A DNA stretch of 64,000 bases from Phoebastria nigripes. Taxonomy: Eukaryota > Chordata > Aves > Procellariiformes > Diomedeidae. Where the stretch lies: contig JAYKAV010000311.1 of the NCBI GenBank assembly GCA_035582835.1, positions 1,450,067-1,514,066 on the forward strand, given 5' to 3'. The notes below the pieces were generated by a model. That model saw only the letters and a program-made list of their open reading frames with translations. It ran no database searches and was not told the DNA's origin. The stretch's first letter is position 1; every line of letters starts with the position of its first letter. Below, piece after piece: positions 36,501 through 51,500 of the stretch. The position numbers and the translations under genes are program-made.

Positions 36501-39500
36501 GCCAAGCAGTGCTGCTTTTGACCTGAGTAACAGTTGTGAGAAACCATTTTGTTTACATGGGGAAACTAGAGAATAGTTTCCAATCACTTGTCACATACCA
36601 GCCACACGCTCGTTAGCCATGGTGTTTGTTGCAGGCAGAAGGAGACATTTCTCTGGAAGCCATCATTTAAAATATTTTGTTCCTCTGGGCTGCACACTGC
36701 CATGTATTTTGCAGGCATCTCATAAAAATAAGAGGAATATACATTTTAAGAAGCTTTTTTTTAAAAAAGGAATGCCTAAGAACTGCCAGCAGCATTGTTA
36801 AAAGTGACACTTAAAAGGATTGTGAGTACAACTACTGCAACATGCTTTATCTGGAAATGTTAAAGCAAAACATATGCTGAAGTCAGACAGAATTTTGTCT
36901 GGAGGAAGACCATGAAGGAAAACTGAGCAGAGATTTCAGGGTTTAACTAAGCAGGTAGTTCTGAGCAGGCAAGTCTTAGGTATACCAGTTACAACAAAAC
37001 CTCATAGTGATACAGGAGTGTTTCTCAGCAGAATAGTGCCTGTGAGGGACGAGAGACACTGAGTTAACTGCTGCGTTTGCTGCTGCTAATGCAGAAAGAC
37101 AACGTGTCTCCCTCTGCATCACATCAGAATCTGCTTTTCATTGAGGGGTCTGCTTTAGTTACAGCCCTCCGCTATTTCTATACGACTGTGGGCGTGTGTC
37201 ACTGGACACATGAACAAGGATACCAGTTGACCTAGTAAAAACAAACCAAAGAAACATTAAGACATTGGTCAAGCTGCTGTACTTGGAGAAGCAAGAAATA
37301 TATGGGCTTGAGTGCTTCCCTAGCAACTTCCCAGGTGTCCAAGCTCCACACCCAGCTTGTACAGCCTCTCGGATTAAAAATAAATAATCACCTCAGTTGC
37401 TCTGATCTGAGGACCACAGGCTGAGGAGAGCACAGTCTTGATTGTAAAGAACAGTGCTGATGGTGGACTCCGTCAAGATATTTGACTTGGCACTGTCATT
37501 TTGAATCAGAAACTGGAACCATACAAAACTGACAGTCGCACATTTAAAGAATTAAAAGCTGTGCAGGACACAGACCTCGAAGTATCAATAGGAGACACTG
37601 CCCACGCTGCTGTGTTTCTGCTGGAGAGCCTTAAACTCAGTTTTTGTCCCTCTGTTACTCAGCATTTTTTCTCAATTGCCTGGAAGAAGATAATAATGGA
37701 TTATTTGCGGGTGATAAATGTGACGGGTGGTTAATAAATGGGATATGTCACTGGCTGAATGCAATTCGGATGGCTTGGCCTGCTGACTGCGAGTAAACGT
37801 GCTGTCTGGGGTTCCTCTCTGCTAACTTTAGACATCTGCATCTGAGCAAGCCGCACAGATTCCTTTTATAGGCAATGGAGAGAAATAGGCATCTGACCTA
37901 CTTCAGACATCTAGAAGTGCCTATTTTTCGCAAGTGGTTACAGAAGAAATCTAGAGATGCTGTAGGTCTCTCACAGTTAGGTAAGTTGAACCCATCCTAT
38001 GTGTTTTAATACAGAAAAACGTAAAGTGATTTGTATTCCTAGCTAGGATGCAAGAAGGCAGGCCATATTTAAAGGAAAGGCAGTGCCTTGGAAAGAACCT
38101 AGTCAGAAAAGAAGTTGGTTGTCCTGGAGGATAACCAGCAGAAGATGAGCTCCTGTACATGGCTGTGACAATCCTTAGACGAGTAGAGGGGGAAATGTCC
38201 ATCAGGAGCAGGACAATTATGTCATGTTCCTATCTGGCACTGTGCAACCACTGCAGGAGCACTGGGTCCGGCTCACAATTTATTGAAGCAGTTGATAATC
38301 TGGATAGAGTTCAGAGAACAGGGCTCTGAATACTCAAGGGACTGGTAAACTTGAAAAGCCTCACAGGCTAAGTAGCTTATCAAGGGGAGGTCTGTGGGAT
38401 GACTNGATGACAGGCTATAATTTTGTACTTAGTGAACACAGCTAAGTGCAGGCAAATGGAGAATGGGATCTGATGGCTGGAAGCTGAAGTTGCAGAAATT
38501 AAGTCTAGAAATAATTTACAGATAATTTACAGAGAAAGCAATTAACCGTTGGGACAACTTATGACTTAAAGTCATTGGCTTTCAAACACTAGCAATTTTT
38601 AAATCAAAGCTGAATATTTTATTTTCTTTAAATGGCCTAGTTCAAATAAAATGTAATTTAAACATGTCTGAAGGGTTATGTTGTGCTGTTTGTGAATGTC
38701 AGACTGGGTGACCACAATGGTCTCTTTTGGCTTCATAATATATAAATTAAAGCAAAATCTTAGGTTAAATCTACATGGCTCAATGACGTAAAATACACAG
38801 ATATCCAAGAAAGCACAAATATCAGCACTGAGCAGTAGTTTGGGCAGAGCACTGTGATTAAATTAGCAGTGTAGCTTCTGATACCCAAGCTCGTTCATTC
38901 AGCACAACACTGTGTTGTTACCAGCCCTGATTTCCAGCCAGGATTCATTGGAAGGGTATATTTTCCAGATCTAGTAATATACAGCAAGCAGGCAAGTCAA
39001 AAGTATAAAGGGGAGGGAGAAATTAGGGTTTGCAATGATAAAACATATATTGCACGCATGCATTGGAGGATGGAGCACATGTAGCACAAAGCAGCTTAAC
39101 TGGAATCAGTAGTACTTCCACTGAAGTGCTGTTCAGCGTGTGAAGGAAGTACAGCAGGACCTTGCCCTAACCCATGCACTAACCTCTGTTTAAAATAAGT
39201 GCAATGATCTCAGATACTGCAGACATAAAGGAAGAAAAAGCTTTAGACATAATACAGACATGGACAACAACAAGATAAAGGAAGATTGTTCCATCACCGG
39301 AGCATTTTGCAAATTTGTTTCTGACATTTTCTTCAAGCTGTCCCACCTCCATCACAATAAATCTACCATCCACCCCCACCTTCTGAAAGACTTCTCACAA
39401 CACTCCCATTTCCCCCATGCCCTTACAGCCCATCGTAACAAAACCACGTGTTTTTCGCCCGTCTCCTGTCCCTCTCTGGTTTGCCAGCCACCCGAGCCCA

Positions 39501-42500
39501 GAGGCAGAGCGGGCTGAGGCGTGCTGGGTGCACTCAATAGCTCGGGGTTGCTGCCACTTTGCTTCTGCTTGGCTCAAAGGGAGCGAACCGAGAGCCAGGT
39601 AGGAGAGCTAATAGGCGATACTTATCTTAATAGACTTAATGGGCTTACACATCTCCCCTGACCCTGGAGGCACAGCTTATATTCACACAGTTATACTCTG
39701 CTACCCTCCAAAATAACCAGGCCTCCTGTGGAGTGGCTGCAGGGCGTGATCATGGGCTCACGCCGTGAGCCGAACTGCCTCCGGGAATTGTTAGGAGGGC
39801 GTGAGGTGGCTTGGGGCACAGCCATGCCAGGGACCATGCCAGCAATTTAGTAGGATACATGGCCATGTGCCAGGGTCCGGGCCTGGGCTCTGGCACTGTT
39901 TATTTTAGTAGTGCAGACATACTGCTAGGGCTGCCCTCTGCTATCTTTTCACGATTTGCTTTAGAAATGTAATATCCTCTGTCAAATGGGACTGATCCTC
40001 GCCAATGCGCTCAAGAGTTATTGGCAAGGAACTCCAGGCAGTCAGCGTGATCAAAGAGCCTTAATGCCTTAGAAAAATAAGCTAAAAATAAACAAAGTCT
40101 ATGTATCATTTTCAATTAGACCATATACCACTTTCCAGCCAAGCTGGAAAGTACTTGTTCCAGGAGAATTAACTGAAATACAGGCTCTGTTATGCTGCAA
40201 AAGCTACCTCTCCTCAGACACGTCCTATCTCTCCAACTAACCGGAAAATCAGAAGTCAATTTACTCTTTTCCTAGTTGTGTGGCAGCCAGCATCACGATG
40301 AGAGGAAAATCATGCTGGGAGAAAGAACAAGACCAACAATAACAAACTGATATATTCCTTAAGGTTTAGGGTGCAAAAGGCTTCACAGTTAGTAGAATAC
40401 GATCAGTCAAATCTATCTTGTAACAATAAACAACAAATCGCAGTTGTATAAAATGAGTTTGTTTTAAAGTGGACATTCAAAGGCATATAATCTCCATTTG
40501 GTTTATGTTTTCACCATCTGTTTTTTATTCCTGACATTGTGGCTGTCATAAACTATGCGAAATATTTGATCCTGATATTCCGAAGCATCTGAGATTAGTG
40601 ATGAGCAAAGCCCAGAAAGTTCATGAATTTGTACCGCAAAGACTGGTTTCTCTAGAATATCCCAGCTATCTGGATCAGCCTGGTGCTCAGTGGATAAGTT
40701 TCCATTTGGCAAAATAAAAACACTGGTACCAGCAGCCTTCATGGCATCCTCAGGTGAAGCAAAGGAATTAGTAAGTGGCGAGGGAAAACTTAACTTGTTA
40801 CTTATTCAAGTCAAGGTTGAAGCAATTTGGCTGGGAAATTACTGCTTTCCTTGCCCATGGTACACTAGTTGGGTGGACAAGACTTCCTCAATTCAGTACA
40901 GGGAAAACACTGAGAGGGTCTCAAGGCAAAAATTGCTTTCTTACCAAAATGTTGTATTGTCAGCGTTGCCTTTTGCAATGATATTCTGAGGCAGAAGGTT
41001 TAATTATTTAGGGCCTGATCAAAACCTTACTGACTTCTGATCAGGAAGATAAAGAACCCGAAAGCGTTAAAATTAAAGAGGGTTTTATATGAATTTAAAA
41101 ATATTTTTTTTTTCTTTTCAAAAATAACCTTTTATGTCACCACTGCTGCTGGGTTTGTATGCACCTAACTGCTTTGCCTTACAAAAATATTTTTTTGGAC
41201 TGGTATATCAAATAAATTTATTATTAGTTGTCAGAATGTTGCAAAAGTCACACTTTCAAGTTTTTGTGTTTTTTCTCTTATTTCAGGCTGTGGAACATTT
41301 ACTTTTCTGTCTTCTGCCGTTGCTGCCGTAAGTGGACTTCTGATGGGTTATGAGTTGGGCCTTATCTCTGGAGCTCTTCTTCAGATGAGCAGCATATTAG
41401 CACTCTCTTGCAAAGAGCAGGAAATCATTGTAAGTTCCCTGCTTTTTGGGGCCTTATTTGCATCCCTTACTGGTGGATTCCTGATAGACCGATTTGGAAG
41501 GAGACTTGCTATTATTATTGCATCTTCTTTACTTGTGTTGGGGAGTCTGATTTTACTGCCCTATGAATCATATGGGATACTTATTGTGGGACGGATTGCC
41601 ATAGGTATTTCCATATCATTATCATCAATTGCAACATGTGTGTATATTGCTGAGATCGCCCCACAGCACAGAAGAGGCCTTCTTGTATCATTAAATGAAC
41701 TCATGATTGTGATAGGCATTCTCTTTGCCTATATTTCAAATTATGCATTTGCCAGTGTATCTCATGGCTGGAAGTACATGTTTGGCCTTGTGATTCCATT
41801 AGGTGCTTTGCAGGCTATTGCCATGTATTTCCTTCCTCCAAGTCCTCGGTTTCTTGTCATGAAAAATAACGATGAAGCTGCAAGAAAAGTACTGGAGAGG
41901 CTACGGGAAATATCAGACGCTACTAAAGAACTTACTGTGATCAAGTCTTCCCTGAAAGATGAACATCAGTATAGTTTCTTGGACCTGTTTCGTTCAAAAA
42001 ACAACATGAGAGCCCGAATGTTGGTAGGACTCACTCTAGTCTTTTTTGTGCAAACAACTGGGCAACCCAACATTTTATTTTACGCATCAACTGTTTTGAA
42101 GTCAGTTGGGTTCCAGAGCAACGAAGCTGCCAGCTTGGCTTCTACTGGAGTTGGAGTGGTTAAAGTGGTCAGCACAGTCCCAGCCATGGTTTTTGTGGAT
42201 CAAGTTGGAAGTAAAACTTTTCTGTGTATTGGCTCTTCTGTTATGGCAGTATCGTTGGTCACTATGGGCTTAGTGAACCGTAACATACATGTGAATTTCA
42301 CCAATGTCTGTAGAAGCCAATCTCCAGAGGATTTCTTTCTCCAGAAACCGGGAAACCTCACTGTTGTCACTAATGGGAGTCTCAAGGACCTCTTTGCTAG
42401 CATGGCTTCACCAGAAAGATTGTCATTTGATGCACAGAGAAGCCCAGATGTTGCCAGGACAGGAGAACTGAACAGGACTGCCCTGGCAGGAGGCAAAAGC

Positions 42501-45500
42501 ACAACAGGGTCTCACATGGAAAGTGGGGAGGTTCCCGTTCTCCTGAAATGGCTCTCACTGGCCAGCCTGCTTGTTTATGTTGCTGCATTTTCCATAGGTC
42601 TTGGACCAAGTAAGTGTTTCATTTTTCTAATTCTTTGTAATGATTTACTTACAAGTGGATTAAGTGCTGGGATGACATGCCCAGCTTGGCATCAGGTGGT
42701 TCCCAAGTTGGGCAAAGCAGTGTTTTCTGCTAATATGCGCTGGTATTGTCACAGACTGTCCTGGTGGGCCTGGGGTGTACTTTTTAGGAAGAGGTCCTGC
42801 CCATTAAGGTCAATGGCCTAATCTNGCTTCAGTTCAGTGAAATCAGCTGCTCCTCTTCAGTGAAGTTAAGAACTGCTGTGAGCTTTGTACAGCAAAATTA
42901 TGGGGCCCCTGGCTACCTCTCCTCTTCCTAGTCTATTGTGTCCTTACATTGGGAAGATTAAGATGTAGGCATTTGCTGCTGCTAACTCATAAACCCAGGA
43001 TAATGATAAGCTCTAGACCTCTGTATGGTATGACACCATCAAATCCATGAAATGCCAACATGCCTGAGTCCCGCTGAGGATCTGGCCCCCTGACTATATA
43101 ATAGTCTTCAGATATAGGAAAGACATTCAAGGTATCATCATGAGCAAACTGTAGTATCATCGCCATTACCGGTGCTGAACAGCAGAAGTGGAAGAACACA
43201 AAGGTGCGTCACTGTACAACCAAGGTACTGCTGCAGCTGCCATCACACGTGCATGGTTCCCACTCTCTTCAGAGGAGAACATGTCTACCATTCTCAGGGA
43301 CTAGCAATTATATCTCTCCATTTTGTTTTGTTTTGTTTCAATAGCACTTGCATATTATTGTACTTTGAAGGGGCTGATTTTTTAAGCCATGCTGCAAAAC
43401 CCACATGCACAGAGTCCATTATTTATTAACAGACTTCATGTGCTTTTGTGCCCTGGCTCAAACTTGCCTTGCAAACACACTGTACTCCTGCTGCACTATT
43501 ATGATAAAAAGCTTGCCACAAGAATATAACCCAACAATTGCACTAACAGCAACTACCCTGCAGTATTTATTTATTTTAAACATTACTCATTGGGAGAGCA
43601 GCGTGAGATAAGCATTCATTGCCAGGGCAGCGAGCTTGACTGTGTTGTTGCAGCATTATTCCCTTCCTTGCAGACCATCTTGGGGCTGGATTCTGCTTTT
43701 GATGACATAGGTTCAAAACCAGGGGTGCAGCCCTGAAAAGAAAAAGTTACTTGAGCTTTTACTTGGGTGTTTCAAACACACATTTAATGACCCTCAAGGC
43801 AGGGGCACCCGTTCAGGCTTAGCCTCCTCTTGAAAGCTGCTTTCCTGTTGACCTGCCTATAAATGTGTTCCTGGTCATTTGAGTTGGCCTAATGTGAAGT
43901 TAATGATAACGACATCTACTTCCTTGACGGCTACAGAAACTGAGGTGTGTTTCCCAGGCTAAACTGAGAAGTCTTTGAGGCCCGTGCTTGTTTTCTGACC
44001 TCTTTCTTGACTAAGAGCACAAATGCCCTCAAACAGCAAATGGGAAAGAACAGGCACTGTCTCAGCTCCAGCATGTTGAAATCATGTATGATAAAGCCAC
44101 GGTTAGGCAATTTAAAGTGATAGATGTGTTTGTGTAGCAAGTGAAGGCCACGTTTAGGAGAGATACAGGTATTTCAAATTGCAGATAAGTACTTTCAAGA
44201 CATTTCCATGCCTTTAAAAGTACACTATTCAATTAAAATTGACAATGTATAGAAAATGCAAGGGTCAGAGAACCAAGAGATTGTTGGAATCTGCAAAAGA
44301 TCTATTGTGGTTAAATAGTCTGGGTTGGGACGCAAGGTTATGATTTGTGTCTCATATGCAGCATTCAACATCTGCTGCTTGGAGTCCAAATCCTTGAATG
44401 TATTTTAAAAGCCTAGCTTTCTTATCCTCAGTGTGCCTTTCTTAGGGTAAAGAAAAAAATCGAGCCCCTCTGCTTATATAAAGTAAATAGTTTTAACAAG
44501 TTTATGTTATTCATCTCTAAATCCGGTCTGTGGTCTGGACCAGACCGTTAGCCATTGTCTACTCTGCAATGGGAGGGAGGCATCAGGGCCATCACTCGCT
44601 GGCTGCTGTGGCCAGGCGATGCCGCTGTTACAGAAGCACTGTAACCCCTGCACCACTATATTTTCAATGCAAAAATCTCATACTCCGCGTGATGTCTGCC
44701 CGTCCTGCTGGCTAAGGTGAAGGCGGTGCTGAGGATGGACAAAGAGCAGAGAGGATCTTGCTCTTTTTCCTCCACCCCACAAGGCCATTTCTGGAACAAA
44801 TTCACCCACTTTATTTTGAGTTTGTGCTGCATTATCTTCTGTGGGGATAAAGGAGAGTCTATGTAGTGCCATTAGGAAAATGGCATACTCTTTATAGGGC
44901 AGATCACGCAACCTGAGCTCTATCATCTTTTTTTTAACTACTTTGCCCTTTTTTTTCCCCTTCCTTTTTTGGGATTCTGGTCAAAGAGCTAGTTACAGTC
45001 CAGATTTGCACAGCAGACATTTATAAATGTTGTATTTTTCCAAGATTTCTCTTTTGTCTCCAAATTACATGAAGTAGATGGATTTTTTAATGAACTAAAC
45101 ATGTGCTAAATATATTTATTGCCATTTATCAAAGCACCCAGGCAGCACAGTGATGAGCACTCAAAAATAGATGGTGAGAGATAAAAGCCATTTTTGCATT
45201 ATAAAAGAATTCACAGACTAGCAAGCATCTGCTTAGTCACTTTTTTGATTCTGGGGTGCTCTGTATTTATATCATCAACCCTTAGGTAAGATAAAAAGAG
45301 TATTTCTGCTGCTCTGTTTTGGATTAATTATGTCTGATGAACTGCGATTCAACTGCTTGTTCACACTCAATTTCACACAATTATGAGGATGTTTTGTAGG
45401 TGCAACAAATCAGTGTTGTATCATGTTGCAGAACAGGACATGCCGTCTCTCCAGGGGTGTTTGCAGAGGCGTTTCAAGGCAGTTATTAGCTAAGAGGATT

Positions 45501-48500
45501 TACTTGACACCCATCTTTGTCTTGAGTTGCCTTTGTCTGTGTATCAGAAAGGTCAAACAAGGATCAACCGTTCTCACCAGGGAAAGATGCCTGCAGAGCC
45601 CAAGAGAAACCTCTCTATGGCTGACACGTGAAGGGTGAGGAGTGCGAGAGGAGCTCTTCATTGTTTTCAGCACGTTTGCAAGGAGAGGCATTCGAAGCTG
45701 TTCTATGTGGAGGGGGAGACAGGAGAAATCTGAGCCTCGCAGAAATGCTGCTATACCTTGCACAGGGAGCAGTGAGTACAGGCTAATGAGATGAGTGCAT
45801 TGTGGAGGTAGATCACCAATTCGTCACCCAAGCTAAAAGCTCAATGAGACCCTGGAAATTAATTTAACACAAAGGACACACAGAGATATTCTAGTTAGGG
45901 CCACGACCACGCATGACCGCTTACTAAATGACACAGAGTTAACTGAAATTGTTGCAGGGCATCTTATTTGCCAGATGCTCTGTTCAAACCACTTGAGGGG
46001 CAAAAAATAGCGGTCTTTTCTTATAAAGAGGTGTCACCTCCTTTACTCATTACTGTTGTGTGGCACAACATGTTGAGATGCAGGAACCAGGAAAGCCAAA
46101 CTCCTGGAGTATCAGACTTATTTTCCAAAATAAGACTGTAAATACGGGACTCTTGGGGTTGGATAGAGCATGTGCAAGAGAGTTCTCTTGGTTAACAACT
46201 GTAGGGCAGCTCTAACCTTTCTGAAACAGAGTGGGTGCCCAGAGCCCTGCTGCTTTCCTCAGGGACCTGANGAACAAAATTCAGATTCAGGTGTCAGATG
46301 GCACCCATTACCAAAGATCTGCTTCTCTGCCCTGATCATCTCCTTTTGGACCATTTAGGATCAAAGACTAAATAGGGACAACTTCCCTCCATATTCTCCT
46401 ATATATCCCCTGAGTGAGGAGGTCTCACTGGGTGATCTCACCAATAAGTAGCCGAAAGACAGACAGTAGCACCACACACATTAATACAGGGATGCAGCGT
46501 GGTCTGAAGGCAATCCTCTTTATCAGAGGGGCTCCAACAAGTCCTAGGCTGAGAAGCAAGTAGCGCAAACTCAGTCTGGACCCAACAGAGCATCTGTTTT
46601 CCCAGTCTGAATTTGTTCTAGCAAATAAAAAGTAAGTGAGCAAAACAGGACTTGGGCAGTACCTCTTTACACATATTGTGGGAGTGCAGTTCAAGGGGAT
46701 CCATGGACGTCACAGGGATTTTTTGCTGTGGAGTGGGGAACACTTACTGAGACGGTAATGTCAAATGCCTGCATTTGGACTGCATGTATGGCATTGGTGC
46801 CTTGCACAAAAGAGCTCTTCCTCCTCCGTCAGTCCTTTAAACACATTTCTGTATAACTGCAAAGGCATTTAGGCAGTTGGCCAATGAACTTCGGGATAAT
46901 CTGGTGGTGCAAATCACATCAGCTCCGCTGATGTCACGTCAGTTCATGCTGAGCATGCAGATGCAAATCAACAAAAGCACCTACAAGTGAGACTGAGGGG
47001 CAGTTTCACGACATGAATCATTCTCAAAACCATTTAGATGCGTAAATTCAAAAGGTATTTATGTCTCCGCCAACCTGGGACTGAAGATGTTCTATTACTG
47101 CATGTCCTAGAGTAGCCGCCAGCTTTATGTGGCTCTCCAAAGCCAAGGGCTTCTTTTGGAGACCATCACGCTCCTCTTCCAGGGGACTTCTCAGAGCTGC
47201 AGGGATGCCCTGGCCCCAGGTGCTCAGAGTCTGCTTGGCACACACAGAGCTGTGGCCACAACACACCCAAGGCAGATCAGTGTCTGCAGCTGGAGAAATG
47301 TCTTCTGGGTTTCAGGGCTTGGCACAAAAAATACCACATATACCCATCCACGTAGATATAAAATCTAAAAAATATTTTTAACGTATTTGTGGTCGACAAA
47401 GAAGTGCATAACAGGGTCTTGGAGGAGGGATTTAGAACTTACTGCAAACCCTGCTTTTCCACATAGCTGTTACAGTCCCATCAAAGCACAGCTCCCGTGA
47501 GTGGGTGCTTGTAGGACTGGCAGTACTTTGGTATTGATTTAAACCTGTTAAATAGTGGAATTAAATACCCATGGGAAGCCTTCTCAGACTGCGATATTAT
47601 GCCCTCTGTTGTCATCTGTTAGCCTCAGCCTTCAGGTGAATATTTCTGATTGGAAAACTGGAAAAAAATTGAATGCTCATCACTCCATTCACAGCAGTGT
47701 TTCCTTTTAACTTCTGAAGTGATCATGTTACTCACAAACCAGGGGACCAGCTGGCTGTGGGAGCACCTCGCCAGCGCCCAGGGCTGTGAAGTCCGGACCT
47801 GCAATGGATGCAAAGCACCTCTGAGGACCATGTATGTATTAGGGGAGGGCGAGCACAGGACCCACAAAATGAAGGGCAGTTTTGGGGACAGCGGTTCCCC
47901 CCAGGGTGTCTCCCTGATGGACTCTCAGCCACTGACTCACAGCCACCTCAGACTGAAGCTCCTCCTGCATCTGGGGACACCTAACATCTCCCTGCTCTCT
48001 GTGTGCGGGTGCAGAGGCACATACAACTGCCTGGCTGAAGTCAGCAGGCAGATTCAAAGCTGTTAGGGCAGGCACAAGAGAGGGACGGACAAATCCCCGC
48101 CTGCGTCCACACAGGTTAACACACCAGCAGCTTGTGGTCACTACAGTTACTTTCTTCATGAGGAAACCTGGTCTCACAGCCAAGGCACAGAACGGAAATG
48201 GCTTCCCTTCTGAGTTACCTGTTGCTAAAGACATTTTTGTCTCTGCTTTCCATTCAGCTTTAACCTGGATGCTTGGGCCCCAGGTTTGAGCACCCATATG
48301 ATCCTAGTGCAGGGAAGGGTGGCAGGCCACCAAGCCGCCCTTGGGTTACTAGTTTCACACTGATGAAATTCCTCCCACATGAGAGACCTGGGATTGCGGC
48401 TTTGTGTCCACCAGCCCGGGTCTCCCCAAGAAGGGACAGTGACTATGCTCTCCAGCAAGCCCTGCTACGATGCACCATCTCGCTGCCGTGGGAGCAATCT

Positions 48501-51500
48501 ACATGGGTTGTCTGCCTTGTGAGGAACAAAATCCATGCAGGGAAGTCAGTGAAGGCAAGACCCTAGTGAGGGCAAATCTTAGGAGCAAATTTTTACTCAT
48601 GAAAGACTAGTTTGGGATGACAGATGTCCGTTTCTAGTTTAAACCTGGACAGATCTGCCATATTGAGTATATCGGAGTTAAATTTATATCAGCTTGAATG
48701 GATGCTTTAAAACTGAACTAATTTTTACCTAAAATGGAACTGCTGTTTCAACATGTTTGGAAATTTAACTGATGTGGGAGCCAGATTCCTCAGATAATCA
48801 ACAAAGGGAAATATTCTCCCCACCTACGGGGGGCTTTCAGACCCCTGCTCTCTGATGTCTCCTTTGGCGCAGCCCTCCTTTCCTCACTTGCTGTTGAGGG
48901 AGTTTAGGGTGATCAGGAAGCTAAATTAGACTATGTGATAGCATTCCACATATAACATGCTTTAACTTCAGGTCAGCCCTGAAGTGGTCAGGCAGTTGGA
49001 CTAGATGATTGTTGTAGGTCCTTCCAACTGAACTATTCTATTCTATTCTATTCTATTCTATTCTATTCTATTCTATTCCCATGTAAAAACCCACTTGTTT
49101 TGTCTACATCTTATTGTGAGTTGTCGAAGTCATTTAAATGCAGTTTTAAACCCATGTTGGGGACAGTGGGGAAGATGGAAGAAGGATCAGGCAAGAAGGA
49201 TCAAGGAGGGTGGAAGAAAGCTCAAGAGTTCACAGGAAAAGTGAAATCCATGGAGGTGAGGAAGGAAATGAGTCCCTCTTCCAATCCATCACTGTCCTTC
49301 TTATGCAATCTTACGTGGTCTGTGGCGGTCTTTCTTTATGTATCTTATTGGATTAAGCAAGCCAAAACCCAGAGCTGGAACATTCCCCTAAAGCCCAGAG
49401 AATTACACTGGAGACAATTTAGTCCCCTTGACCTTGCTCCTGTGATTCTTAGATTAAGCAGCTACCTGAGTTAAAGCATGATTCATTAGCACGGTTAAAT
49501 GCAGAACCTTTTCTGTGTGTTTCACCTCAGTCACTAAATGCATCTGTAACAAAACCCAGAACAGCTGGTTTCACATATGACACTGAACAGCCCAGGGACT
49601 CAATCACAGACGTCATATCTCTTGCCACCCTTATGATCCACATTGTGTAGGACTGCTTTTTCTCTGCCCCAAAATGCTCTTGGACTTAATCTTGGCCACC
49701 AAATGCTCTACCAGAAACTGGAAAATCCTGTGGGAGAGAGAACTGTCAGTGTGGAAATTCTGACCCTCCATGGATTTAGTTGGTTGTTCCTGTGTTTTAA
49801 AATATTGTAAGCTGTATGGCCTTGCACTAGCTTGGAAAACACTAGTAAAAGATAGGGGTGTCTAGAATTCACATCAATATCTTTGACGTTAGAGCAGTAT
49901 TTCAGGCTTTTACAAAACATGTGGTTATTGTATTAATTTATAGTGCACATGAATTTGATGTTAACAGGCATTGATGCTCAACATTGTCTTGCATGACATT
50001 TGTTTGCAATGTTTTATTTTTGAGCTTCTACATTTTGCAGAGCAGCTGTGGCCTGGCCTTAAATTTCACAGAAATGAGCAGCATCAATTTTACATTGTTT
50101 TGTGGTTTACTCTGGAAAAGGAGATAGTGGTGGGGATTAAATCAAGTGCTCAAAAATAAGCAAGTGCTTAAATGCTTTGTTGGATCTGAACCAGGATAAT
50201 AAACCTTGGAAATGTGCATGTTTCACTGACGAGCAGTACAGAAAGTCCTATTTTAGTTAATTAAAAAATAATCTTGGATTCTTTATTTTATGACAAGATT
50301 CCTAGCACTGTTCATTTGTACTGAATCATCTTTTAATGCATGCATCCATGTGGTTTGAATATGACACTCCTAGTATTTATCTAGTTCATTATTCCTCTGC
50401 TATTCAAATGGTGCCTCACGTGGCCCTTATTTCACACTGTGTCTGTACTACCAAGCTGCACTAGAAAGGCAAGGCATGCCAAAATGAAAAATAAAGGCAG
50501 GATTGTGAATTGCCCTCTTCTCCCTATTTTCTTGCCCCAGACAAGGTTTATCTGAAGCCCCTTGTTAACACATCAGCTAACCCAGGAATCTGCCTTTTCA
50601 CAGGCTGATTGGTAGTAGTGAAGTGCAAGCCAATTTAAGATATTTTTGGATAGTTGGATGCTGAATTACAGGATTTCAAATTGCAGGAGATGTTCTCTAA
50701 AATACCAGCCAAATAGATTAATCTTATCTAACTTGATAGAACCTACAAGTTTGGGAGGCTTTTTTTAGGTAGGAAAAAGGTCATAATAAGGAAAAAAATG
50801 CTTTTGCAGTAATGAGACATGGCAATGTCAGTGGGCGCTTCTCCTTAATTATTTTAGGACTCNATTTTGCAAAGAGCAGAATAGCCTTGTTCAACCCCGA
50901 GACTGAACTTAAACTAGGTGCACACCTGAAATCTGGGACGTCATTTTCACTGACATCTGTGTTCCTGTTCATAGCTTTACTTTTAAGTATGTGAATGAGG
51001 GAAAGTCTTGGCAGATCAGGCCAAGGGCTTTGCCTTCTGAAAGACAGAGCCCTTGGTACTGTGAAAAGAGGGAGTGACAACACCATGCCCCAGCCAATAT
51101 TCCTGTGTCTCTGCAACAAAATTTGGCCCTCCAAGAACTACCTAGAAAAGGTAGGGGACTACCTGTGTTTTGACGTACTATGTTCTACTTAAACAGCAAT
51201 TTAAGTCAATATTCTGATCTTGGTGCTCTGAATTATATAAATATCTCTCTCTACTAATAGTTGTATGTTACTACCTATTGACACAAAGGCACTGCTTAAG
51301 AGGAATGGCTCCTGTGGTTAAAATTAGGCATAGTTTTAAAGTTCGACTCAGGTTAGTTAGTAGTCACTGGCCAAAATGAAGCATTTTAGCTCCAGACCTA
51401 CTTTATAAAAAAATCTAGAGAATTAATATTGCTGTGATTCTAACTAGTAATTGGACCTAACAATCCTCTTGTTCCACAGGGACATTATCTTCTGTAAACT

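Noticed and set aside
42610..42821. Extension of the long SLC2A12 exon 2 frame to 42821
   Set aside because: A GTAAGT donor at 42610 matches the known exon boundary and phase, and the extension has no GLUT homology.
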